Shown here in pieces: positions 35,415-46,139 of a DNA stretch of 64,000 nt (the stretch's first letter is position 1; every line of letters starts with the position of its first letter). The stretch lies in assembly GCA_051294375.1 (NCBI GenBank), contig CM119270.1, forward strand, positions 14,146,179-14,210,178, given 5' to 3'. The notes beneath the pieces are model-generated. The model was not told where the DNA came from, made no database searches, and was given only the letters and a program-made list of their open reading frames with translations. The position numbers and the translations under genes were made by a program. Source of the stretch: Paraspadella gotoi (Eukaryota; Chaetognatha).

Positions 35415-38400
35415 GTGAGCGTTGATTGTCGATTCGTCATAAAATAAAAATCACATCAAAATCACATCACAAAATGACATCCTAATTTAATTACAATTTA
35501 ATTCTATTTTATGGTGAACTAAAATCCACCAACCGTTCATCAGCGGCCATTGGTGCAGGAGGCAAGTCATTAGCCTCCCAACCCAAAAGTACGGGGTTCT
35601 AGCCCGGTGGTCGCCTAGCAGTTTAGAGGTTCTGTCACTAAAACATAACAATAATTACTGTCTCTTCAATTTCATATAAAATAAAATAGAACATCATCAC
35701 GATTTTTCCACAGAACAACCTCGACATCATGTTGTATTCAACGTCTTCAACAACATCCAAGCGAGCATGAATGAAGACAATTATGATATTACAGGTAGGG
35801 ACCGTAGATTAACACGAATGATACAATATAAACTTTATCCTTCCTTACTAAATATCTAAATCTGGTTATGATTAATTTTATCATTTATTATGAATAAATT
35901 TAAAGGGAAAAATGTTTAAAAAAGGCCCATGAGATAAAGAATTCAAATACGGTCTAATCAATACTAAATGCAAAATCAAACAATATAAAATTACTTATGA
36001 AAAAAAATTTGTACTTCATTTATATTTATGTTTTTAAAACTTAAGGAATCTTATCCGGTAAAAACTGGTAAAGATTCGTTTTGAGTCATTCGCAACTGAA
36101 CATAGATTTTGCATATTTTAGAATTTTATAAAAGTTTATATACTGATTAGAAAAAGCTTTTCAACATAATTTATTATAAAACTTGCTTTAAACCTTATGT
36201 GTAAGACGATGCCACGAGTACATAAGTAACCCGGACATCCTGATGAGTTAGATGCCCGTCATACTTCTGTGAATCAGCGGGATTTAGATGAATGCTGACG
36301 GACGAGTTTTGGGATTACGATATACTAAGAGCAAACGCCTCAAAGATTTACTTAAATTATTAAAAAGAAAACATATTTAATATTTAGGTTCGTGCAATCT
36401 GCAGTCAAGCGTCATCAAAAAGGAATCATTACAAATACATGAATCAATCAAAGAAACGATCAACAACATCTTGCAATCAGCGACAAAAACTAATGGAGTA
36501 CTAATGTTGGAGCACCTGAACAACAGATTCGATGACATTACACAGGGCGAGCATCCTCAAAAGGAAAGAGAATGTTTTAGTTATTACGCTGAGTGTTCTC
36601 TTCTCAAATTTTTAAAACAATATCCCACTCTATTTTCATTGATAAAGAAAAAGGTTCACGGAAAGGAAAGAATTCTAGTTTCCATGGCAGATAATTCGTT
36701 GACAGATCCATATGCTGAACAATTAAAACCAAAGAGAAAACAAAATATTTCAACAATTAGGAAAAAGAAACCCACCAAGTTACTACCAGCAATATCAAAT
36801 ATTCCACCATCTCTAAATTCTGCCATCACACCTATCTCTCAACCTCCTGAACCGATAACTCCGAATTCTGATGAGATAAGATACATAGACGATATTTTAA
36901 AATCTCCATTAAGTTTCAATTTAGACATCGTCTCCATTTGGAACATTCCAAACAGGCATTCAGCGTATTGCTTAAGAATAAAAACTATATCTGACAGTAA
37001 TGATTTCAATATTGATTTGTTTAAAAAAAATTTAGAATCAATTTCCAATTGTTTTAACTATGTCCCACTGTATGAAATAGGTATAGAAGGAAGAAATGAA
37101 ATTGTGTTAAAGATATTATTATCTGAATCATTTGGGGAGCCATGTTTGGTTGTTGTTGATGAAGATGACGGCAAGATCAAAATTAAGCGAAATGAATTGT
37201 ATCAATACATTCATAATCAAGCGACATGCATTGAACCTACTCATCCAGATTTTAAAGACATTTTTCAGTGGTTTTCATATAAGCCTGTGTCTATATTTGA
37301 TGATATTGATGATCCAGATTTTGGAAAAGAGGCTGATAATTTCTTTCAAAAAATTAACAACTTCAAGACTGGAAATGCCCAAGGCCATTATGCTTTAATA
37401 CTAGGACGACAAGATCCTTCAAAAAAATATTTATATGAAGTTCTTTTGCGGGTGCCATGGTTAATCATATTTGATTTTGATATTGATTCAACGAATCAAG
37501 GGGTGCAATCTGTTGCTCATGAACACCGAGTAAATGCCGTTTTTACGAATACATACAAGAAATTTCCAATCAGCGTGAAGGACAATGTGACTCTCTGGTG
37601 TCTTGCTCGAGGCATAAAAGGTGAAGAGAGTGTTGCCCCTGGAACATCTAAAGAATGGTGGTCAAGGGTTGAAGATGGGATTATGAAATACATTAAGGAT
37701 TTAGCAAGGTTCTGTAATTCTTACACTGTATTGCAGTTAATCGTAGCTTGGCCTGATGAGGCAGAAGAAGATAGTCCACACTTGCAAAAGTTATTACTCA
37801 GAATATGTGATAAAATTGATCCTTTTCCGGAAATTATTCTCTGCATGGAAAATAAACATCAATCTGATTCTCTAATGGACTACTTAAAAAGGTCTGAGAT
37901 TGAGAGTGTTATAAGTTATAAAATTAATTTAGCAACTATTTGTTCAGGTATAAAACATATCATTCCAAACAAAGAATTTGAAGAGACACAATATTCTCTT
38001 CCAACTAAAAAAGGAGATAATTCACCTGGTTTTGTATTTAATGAGCTGGAAAGCTTAAAAATTCATTTCAATGTTTTGTTTCTTAACAATGATTTTAAAC
38101 AATACAGTACTCAAGAAATAGTTACTCAAGAACACAATTTTCATACAGGTGGATCTATTGAATGGGGCTTAAGATATAGTTGGCGGGCGGGTGATGAATT
38201 TGATATTCAAAGAGAACTTGCTCAGAAAATGAAAAAAGACTTGCTACATTCTCTTTCCATATATTATAAAACATATAAGAAAAATGGCTTGTTAAAGAAT
38301 CAAAAGATTCTTTTAAATCATATTCCGGGATCTGGAGGAAGTACACTTGCAAAACGACTTTTATGGGACATGCATGAATTGATCCCATGTGCTGAACTAA

Positions 38401-40814
38401 AAACTCCGCTTTCGTCTCTCGATTCACAAGATGCAGGATATCTAAAACAAAATATCAAACTTCTTCAAAGTAGAACCCAATTACCTATTTTAATACTGAT
38501 GGATGGTGCAAGCGATCTCATGATGAGTCGCTTAAGCAAAGAGTTGGAAATGGTTGGGGTGACTGCAATTTTTATCTGTGTTCATCAAAAGCTATCAATT
38601 CGTGATTCAAAGGGATCTAGGTGTGAAAATAAATATTTGCTGAGTGAAACTCTTTCATCCTCTGAATCTGAGTCGCTATATCATAAATTGAGGCATCTTT
38701 GTACTGACAAAATCTGTCGCTCCAATCTTATGGCTTTACATGAAGAGGTAAAAAAAGGCAACCAACATCACTTGATAGAATATGGATTGACTGCCTTTAC
38801 AACTGAATATAGAGGCCTACGACCCTATGTCGTTAGTTACTTGGAACCCTTAGATCTTGAGGCTTCACAATTGAAACTGTTAATGTTTGTTTCATTATCA
38901 CTGTATTACGGTCATACTGGAATTCCAATTCAATGGTTTTGTCCTCTGCTTTATTTACCCAAAAACCAAAAATTGAATTTAGAAGATATGAATTTAGTAA
39001 AAAGCTTTTTAAAGTTTGAATCAGATTCAAAAAACATCATTTTAAGACATACGTTAATAGCAAAAGAAATATTAGAAGTTTCCTTAAATCCAGAAAGTCG
39101 ATTAAAAGATATGGAATCAACTCCATTTTTATCTGAAAACGCACGACAAATGCTTTTTCCAATTTTAAAAGATTTCATTGAATTTTTAAAACGACAAAAC
39201 ACATCTAAAACAAAAGATGTGGTTTTTAAAATATTCATTCGACGAGAAGTTGATGGTAGATTTGCCAGAGTCATTCACGATATCCCAAGCATTGAAAGGC
39301 AAGAAGAGACACTTTCGCTTGTTGTTGAAAATTTTAAAGATGCTGAAACGTTACTACATTTGGGTAGATTCTATACTTACCAGAAGAAAGACAGAGAAAA
39401 GGCACAAGAATGTTTTGAAGAAGCGTTGCAAATTTGCAACCAGCGCGCTGTTTCTGACAATGAAGAAGAAACTGGTTTACAAGACACGTTTATGAGAGTG
39501 TACCACTCTTATGGCTATCATTACCTTCAGCAATTAGAAGAAATAACTGGCGGACCTTCTGGAACCAAACATTCTTCCACTAATAGAGATTCCAATGATG
39601 AAGATTTGCAGTTTAGTTTTCAATTCGCAAAAGAAGCTAGAGAATGTTATCAGAAAAGTCGCGGCTACACATCACCATGGAATATGAGTACAGGTTCTTT
39701 TCTTTTTGAAGTGAGAGTTATGCTGAATATATGCGATTTTGTTCATCGAAATTGGAGAAAAACAGAAAAACACACAAATGTCATCAAGGTAGTCTCTAAA
39801 GGAAACTTTTCAAATAACTCGGTAAAGGAATTTGTTATAGAATGTATTGGTGAAATAGATTGTCTCTTAAATGCTTGCTCTGAGTATGTTGATGGCAAGG
39901 ACTCAGAGTATGAATCCTTGTGCGATTGGAATCAGACTCTTTTTAAAAGTAGCTACATGGATCTTCAACAACTTATGCAAGGTTCAGGTGGTTCAAATAA
40001 CTCTGAAAGAAGAAACACAGTAGCTGCTATCAAATTGCATCACTCAAATTCAAGAGAACATCTGGCATCTTTACGAGCAGTAGATAAAATTAGACATATC
40101 GAAAGAATAGTTGATCTTCTTGGGCAAAACATCGACTATGTGCATCGGTATAGTAGAGAATTTGATTGGAAATACGAAAAAGACCTAAATGAATGGTTGA
40201 TAGCTATTAGGCACCCCTATTACAGCAAAACAATATCATTCAATGATGTTTTGGCAAAAGTAAAGTTGTGGTATGATAACAAAAAGTCATTGAATTCTAC
40301 TTTTTATTATTTAATTTTGCTAACCATTCAAGGTCTTGAAGGATACACACCTTCTTATCTCGAGGCAGAAATTAAGCACAAAGAACTTTTAGAGTTCAGA
40401 AAAAAAGGTTACATTCGGCATCTTCGATATCCCCGGGAATGGTTGGGCAACGGGAAGGATTTCAACTGCCTGGTTTCTGGAGCCCCGCCAAACGTGCAAG
40501 ATAATTCTCATCTTTTGCTCTTCAGACAACAAAGCGAGAAACTGAAAACAATGACTGGAAGCATTTGCGAGCCCAACGATGACGACCTGTCAGGATACAT
40601 CAGCGTCGATTTCCCAAAACAAGACGCTTTGGGACTCCGCAAAATAAGAGCCTTTTACCATCCACAAATAAATCAGCTCAACGACAAGATAAACGCCAAC
40701 AAGAAGGTTACGTTCAAATTGTGCTTCACGTTCAATCACGGTTATCACGCAAGAGACGTGGAGCTCATCAAGAAGAAGATAAATGAAGATCATGAATGCG
40801 TATATGATGATTAG
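34718..40814 (+). CDS. HEPN-domain / SAMD9-like STAND NTPase fusion protein
   Basis: Three exons (34718-35414, 35714-35794, 36388-40814; phases 1 and 1) encode 1734 residues. Order: DZIP3-type HEPN domain (about 20-165), basic linker, a weak region where SAMD9 proteins carry AlbA-like and SIR2-like domains (about 430-720), the GGSxxW block before the NTPase (about 848), a P-loop STAND NTPase (Walker A PGSGGST at 906-912, Walker B LILMDG with D965), TPR-like helices (from about 1245) and a C-terminal OB-fold-like segment (about 1604-1727). SAMD9/SAMD9L are cytosolic growth-restriction and antiviral factors in vertebrates. Here HEPN replaces SAM at the N-terminus, suggesting an RNase or RNA-binding effector controlled by the NTPase. 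The start has a strong Kozak context. Function is inferred. Confidence 0.87.
35541..35632 (+). repeat. tRNA-derived SINE candidate in intron 1 of the HEPN gene
   Basis: TTGGTGCAGGAGGCAAGTCA resembles a tRNA D-arm with an A box. GGTTCTAGCCC at 35595-35605 resembles a B box at tRNA-like spacing. A body of 70-80 bp is followed by AT-rich sequence. No good acceptor stem closes, so it is a SINE head and not a tRNA gene. Confidence 0.45.
36388..40814 (+). CDS. Exon 3 of the SAMD9-like gene: NTPase, TPR and OB-fold regions
   Basis: One 4.4 kb exon carries nearly the whole SAMD9-like body, as in vertebrate SAMD9 genes, where most of the protein lies in one exon. Recognisable blocks: QGHYALILGR and PWLIIFDFDID (SIR2-like region), HTGGSIEWGLRYSW, NHIPGSGGSTLAKRLLWDM (P-loop), YRGLRPYV, a TPR-like GRFYTYQKKDREKAQECFEE, and a C-terminal segment with RYPREWLG and FTFNHGYHARDVE. 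Base composition is AT-rich up to about 40420, then becomes GC-richer to the stop. Acceptor TATTTAG|GT joins in phase 1. Confidence 0.88.
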
Positions 40815-40957
40815 AAAATAAGTAAACAAGTGTTAAGTCTACAGTTCTCGAACAATCAATAATTTTTCAAACAGTTCATTAATATTAAGTTTCCTTATTT
40901 TTTTTCAAATGAATTTTTTAATAATTATTATATAGTTTATCCATTAAGGCGCAGTGA

Positions 40958-41538
40958 AAGTTGCAGATCAAAATTCGAATAGTTGATCATGAACAGTCTT
41001 GAACTAAAGAACATTGATATATAAAAAAATTATTTTTAAAATTTCTCAATTTTCGCTTACGCCCATATTTAATCATAGTACTCACCATAGAAAATGTCAA
41101 AATTTTTCTTAGTTTTGAAAGCACATTCGAATTCCGCATAGAAAATTTATAAAAGAAAATGTAAGTCTTAATCAAAAATTATTTCATTAAGTTAGCCAAA
41201 ATTCGAAAAACTATATTTTTTATACTAAAACTATATTTTTTATACTAAAATTTAATTATAGGTTAATAATAATAGTTTTTAGCATTTTGACCTACTTAAT
41301 GAAATAATTTTCTAAAAAGAGATATATTTCCTTTTATCAACTTTTCGTGAGAAATTCGAATCTGCTTTAAAAAAAAAGAAAAATTTTTTTATAATTTTGA
41401 ACTTTTCTATGGTGAGTACTATGTATAAATATGGGCGTATGCGAAAATTGAAAAATAAAAATTAATTATTTTTCATTTAAAAATCTTCACAGGTACAAGC
41501 CTGTTCGTGATCTACTATTCGAATTTTGAATTCAACTT
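40958..41538. mobile_element. 0.58-kb imperfect palindrome (foldback/MITE-like) downstream of the SAMD9-like gene
   Basis: The left arm from about 40958 and the right arm ending about 41538 are inverted copies along nearly their whole length. Matched landmarks include AAAATTCGAATAG at the outer ends, TTTTCGCTTACGCCCATATT with GTACTCACCATAGAAAA in the middle, and AATTATTTCATTAAG near the centre. The centre holds a direct repeat (ACTATATTTTTTATACTAAA twice, about 41210-41250). No coding capacity is present. It begins about 140 bp after the SAMD9-like stop codon, and no AATAAA was seen before it (first at 41669), so it may lie in the 3' UTR. Confidence 0.7.
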
Positions 41539-42652
41539 GATTTTAATATTTTTGCTACGCTTTATTGTCCTTACACAATTCGGTGAAGTGAAAAACTTAA
41601 AAACGCACATTCCTTTTTTGATAAAAAAAACATTCCTTTTGATTTTTTGTTATACATTTCTTGTTATGAATAAATAGTTAAACAGTTAAAATAAATATTA
41701 AAAACTCTATGATCATTATTTCTTGATTTTTTTATTATTTCGAATTGTTAGATGTTAGCTTTCTCTCTTATGTCTCTCTCTGTACGTCCATAATTCGCTC
41801 TTTCTGTCGATGAGCCGAAGGTATTGCGTTGCTAGGTGAGACGACAACAACAACAACGACGAAGCGGCGTGAAAGAGTTAAAGAGTGAAAGAATTACATT
41901 TTTTCAATCGATTGCACTTTTGTTCCCTTAAGAACTCCTTCAAGGGAAGAGAGTCGGAACTGCTCGGCGGGGCGTCTCACCGTCAAACCCAGTTATCCCT
42001 CAAACGACGAGGAAATGAATCAGCTTAGGTTTAGAAATAAAATAAAATTTTAAAACAAAAGGATCTACAGGCATGTACCATTAAATGTACGTACTAAGTT
42101 AAAAGCATTAAACGCATGGACTCATCGAACGTTAAAGACATGAAAGTCACTGAGTGTTTTCATGATAACCGGTTTACCTGTACCTCTTGTTTCTACGTAA
42201 AAAATAATCGATGAAGAAACTTGTAAAGAACTTGAAGCTTCTTCGTTTCAAAGACAAAGGCTCTCGTGAAAGAAGAACGTTCGTCTCAAATCGATTCTCA
42301 GTTCATTTCCGAATCGAAAATTGAAGACTTTGCTTTTTTTGTCCTTCGATTTAATTTTTATTTAGCAACTTATATTCATTTATTTATGATTTAGCAGGGA
42401 CGCCATCCTTTCTCAATTCACCTCCAGGGTCCCTGTGAGTCATGACTCGTGACTCGTCCGCCGCGGTGACGATCGTGAGTGCGAAAAGTTTCGCACGGTG
42501 ACGTTAAACTGTTAAGTTAACATTTGAGACATTTAATGCCACGAATTTTGAAATCATTAAATAAATATCTAAAAAATGTAATATAAAGTAACAAAAAAAA
42601 CAAAAAAAAAAAACAGATTCGCTCGACGCGCCGATCTTTCCATCGGGAGAAG
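41539..42652. other. Intergenic region upstream of the guanylate cyclase
   Basis: AATAAA signals at 41669 and near 41693 could end the SAMD9-like transcript. Further on there is mixed sequence with an ACA/ACG repeat (about 41846-41863). No exon was recognised before the cyclase ATG at 42653. Confidence 0.45.
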
Positions 42653-45600
42653 ATGCCGGGGACTAAAAGGCAATGGTCTCTCGGGCAGGTAAGCACGAAG
42701 GAACAAATTTAGGATGGAAAATCAATTAAGAGAATTACTGATTTTTTTATCATCGTTAGTTGTGTGACTCTACTATTTCAAATATCTGTTCTTCAATTCT
42801 AACCGTTCCCTATTCCCTGCGTTTCACTTACCAAGGGCGCACCGGGGACGGTCGAAGAGCCTCCGCCTTATGGACACTCTCAGGCGCAGCCGCAGGCGCA
42901 CGGTGGGTCGTTGCAATTTCCCTCTGTGCTGCCGCCCTACCTGGACTCAACACTTATTTCGTACGAGGCTCTCAAAGTAAGTTCGTTCGACTCTGTGTTT
43001 AAGGATTGAGTTATTAATTTCCGTATCTTAGAGATACACTTTTTGATATTTTGTCCGTTTGTCTGTTTCAGTGTTTAAAGCTCTTTGACATCCAATATAT
43101 AGCGAGTACATCATTACTATTAAATATTCCTTCTTACTCCTCAGGATTCCACCAACTTGTACCACGGCCGAGAAATAGGAGAGGCGGACGTTGAAATGCT
43201 TGAACAACAACAGGTTAACTTTACAGCGTTCATTAATCTATTAGTAAACAAATTATCGCGAAATTAAATGCCGAATGATATTTCGTACGAATAATTAATA
43301 ATCGACGGTTTAATGGAACAAATCTTTGCCATCAAGGGTGAAGAGACTAAGAGAGAGTCGTTGCAACGCAAAGGATTTTTCGGTGGACGAATTACGACGA
43401 AAGGCGGACGAGGGGTTTACATGCTCAAGGTCGCTCAATTATTCATTTAAAGTAGAGTTTATGTTAACCATATTATTTTCATCGATATCCGTTTCTTTCG
43501 ACGGCGACAGATAACATTTCTGACCCTGGTTCCCATCATCGCTTTGATCGGAGTCAACATTTCTTCCTTAGTGTCAAACATAACGGAGACAATTCACGCC
43601 GTCGAGTTGAAAAAGGTTCGCCAAAAATAAATAAAATTATTCAATAGAGTCTTTGTGGGAATTTACAAGTGCATTTATTTTTTTGCCGATATTAAATAAC
43701 CTGCGCATGCGATGTCCTTACAACAATATTAATTTATTTTTAAAAAAAAGTAGTATAATTTATAGTATAATATACTATAAATGCATTTTTTTGATCCAGG
43801 AAATCGAGTTTTCCCTCGAAGTGGCGAAGGTCATTCAATACTTGGGGAAAGAAAGAGGAATAGCCGCCGTCGTGATGTCCAATTTAAACAGGTAAGTCAG
43901 ACGTTGGGTAAGTTTTATCACTTTTTTTTAGTCAATTTACCGAAATGGCTTTAAATCCAAGGGTGCAATGTTAACCGTGTGGGCCAGGTTCCCGCTCTAT
44001 TGGCAAATTGTAACGGGGCTGGTTGATACAGAGAGTGCGAAATTCAAGAAACTAATCACAGGGGCTCTGACCATTTTCAATGTGTCAAGAAATACTAATT
44101 AATTCAAAAGGAAATCGGCCGAGGAGTTGAAGCCACTCCTGAAGCAGCAGGTCATCCGGTATGAGGAGACGGACCGGGCGATCAACAACATGTCAGGCTG
44201 GCCGGCAGGAGTCTCCAAGGAACTGGAATTTGCCGGACACGAGTTTCGATCCAGGGTTTGACACTAATTTTAAAATTATTTTAAATGTTTATACTTTATT
44301 ATTTTACTAATTAAATATGAATTTTAAAATGATTTATAATAGGTTAATAAGTTCCCTGCTAAAGTTTTTAATTTTTCCTAATTTGTAAATTTTTCAACTT
44401 CATTACGTTTTTTGTTTTGCATAATGCACATTATGCTTCTTCTAAATTTTTTAAAACAAAAAAAACAAATTTAATGCACATACTGCAGAACATATTTAAA
44501 CGTCTCAATGTGTTTGTCTCCATTTTCTCTCAGGCGACGTTGCAACACTTTTTAAACGTTCATCGCGCCACAAAACGCAACACGACCGCGATCGAAGAAA
44601 TTAACTTTTATTCCCGGATCATCGTTGTTTTTCTCGATTGGCTTTATCACAACATCAGGGATTCAAAGGTACGAAACGGAAATGATTTCATTCATTAACA
44701 TCACTCATTCATTCATTTACTCATTCATTCACTTATTCATTCATAGAGTTCAAAATTACTTTAATATACATAGTTTTGCGTTTTCTTTCCTCTCCTTTCC
44801 TCTCCTTTCCAGTCCCACAATTTCACAAGCGAATTCCTTGATTCTTCTTCTTCTTTTGCCCCTCCCTCCAGAACGAGCAAAGCTGGCCTAGTCTGGTGGC
44901 CTACGAAATATTCACCTCGTCCCTGGAGAATATGGGAATGGAGAGATCACTCGGCCGGGTGTTCTACACCAACGGTCACTTTGACACTGACAACGATTAT
45001 CTCTCCTACATCAAGCAGTACCACGTGGGAAAGAACAACCTGGCTTTGGCAGGTCATTTCACGTCATGGGGCCAGTATTTTTCTTTTATTAAATTATTAA
45101 ACTAAAACATTAAAATTTCTTTTTGCGTGAAGGGATTTTGATGGAGTAAGAGATGTGCATAGAAAAGCTTCCTTTGAACGGACAAACGAGTCAGGAGACA
45201 GACAAACTGTGACAATGACAGGAAAAGAAAACCTTAAATTTAAAAATCGTTGATTTCTGATTTAATCTGAGACCATAGTCATCATTAAAGATTTCTATCA
45301 TTTAAAGAAAAGGATTCTTAAGGTCGTCCTTTGTGATCGGCGGAGCGCCGGTCCACTTGGGTCCGATGATCACGACGGGTTTGCCGTGGAAAGGTCGCCA
45401 CACGAGCATCTGAGCTACGTTGGCGTGCGGCGGAACCAGCACGTCTCGCGGGATCGATTTTGGAGGATCTTCTATGATCTGGGGAGGTGGTTTTCAAAAT
45501 TCGAATCCTCGGAGATTAGACGTCGTTTTGCTCGCTTTTGTGCTTGTAATGAAGCTCGTTTGGTCCAAAGTACACAGGTTTTGAGTTTTAGTTTCAGTTA

Positions 45601-46045
45601 CCTCTGGCTGCAGCTGTTTCACTGGCCCGATGACTTTGCAGCGCTGGCCGCACGATCTCTTCCTGTCAACCTTTATATCGATCACTACTCGCCATTTGAC
45701 GGTTTTAAGCGGGAACATCTGGTTTTTAGAAATCGTAGTAGTTCAAAACTGAATTTACTTAGCAAAAATGGTAACTGAATAATATTGACGTACTTCCCGA
45801 GTTTCCTCATTTCTCGCTACGACCCAGCAGAAAAAGCTGAAAAAAAGGGATTTAGTTAATAACGACTCGTGACAAAATTGTGAACATTTTTTGTAAACCT
45901 TTGATCCCGGTGAATCTCAGTCAACGAACATTGGCCAATGATGTATCGACTGCCGTCGGGTGGAACCCACGTAACCTTTATCGAGACGGTGGAAAGATGT
46001 GTGTGTGTGTGTGTTGTGTGTGTGTGTTGTGTGATGAGAGAGAGA

Positions 46046-46139
<94 letters not shown>

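Noticed and set aside
35541-35632. Possible functional tRNA gene
   Set aside because: A- and B-box-like sequences exist, but the acceptor and T stems do not close properly; a SINE head fits better.
45386-45778. Plus-strand 130-residue open frame in cyclase intron 9
   Set aside because: It is the shadow of the minus-strand FAM78 exons, which match the family and have splice sites.
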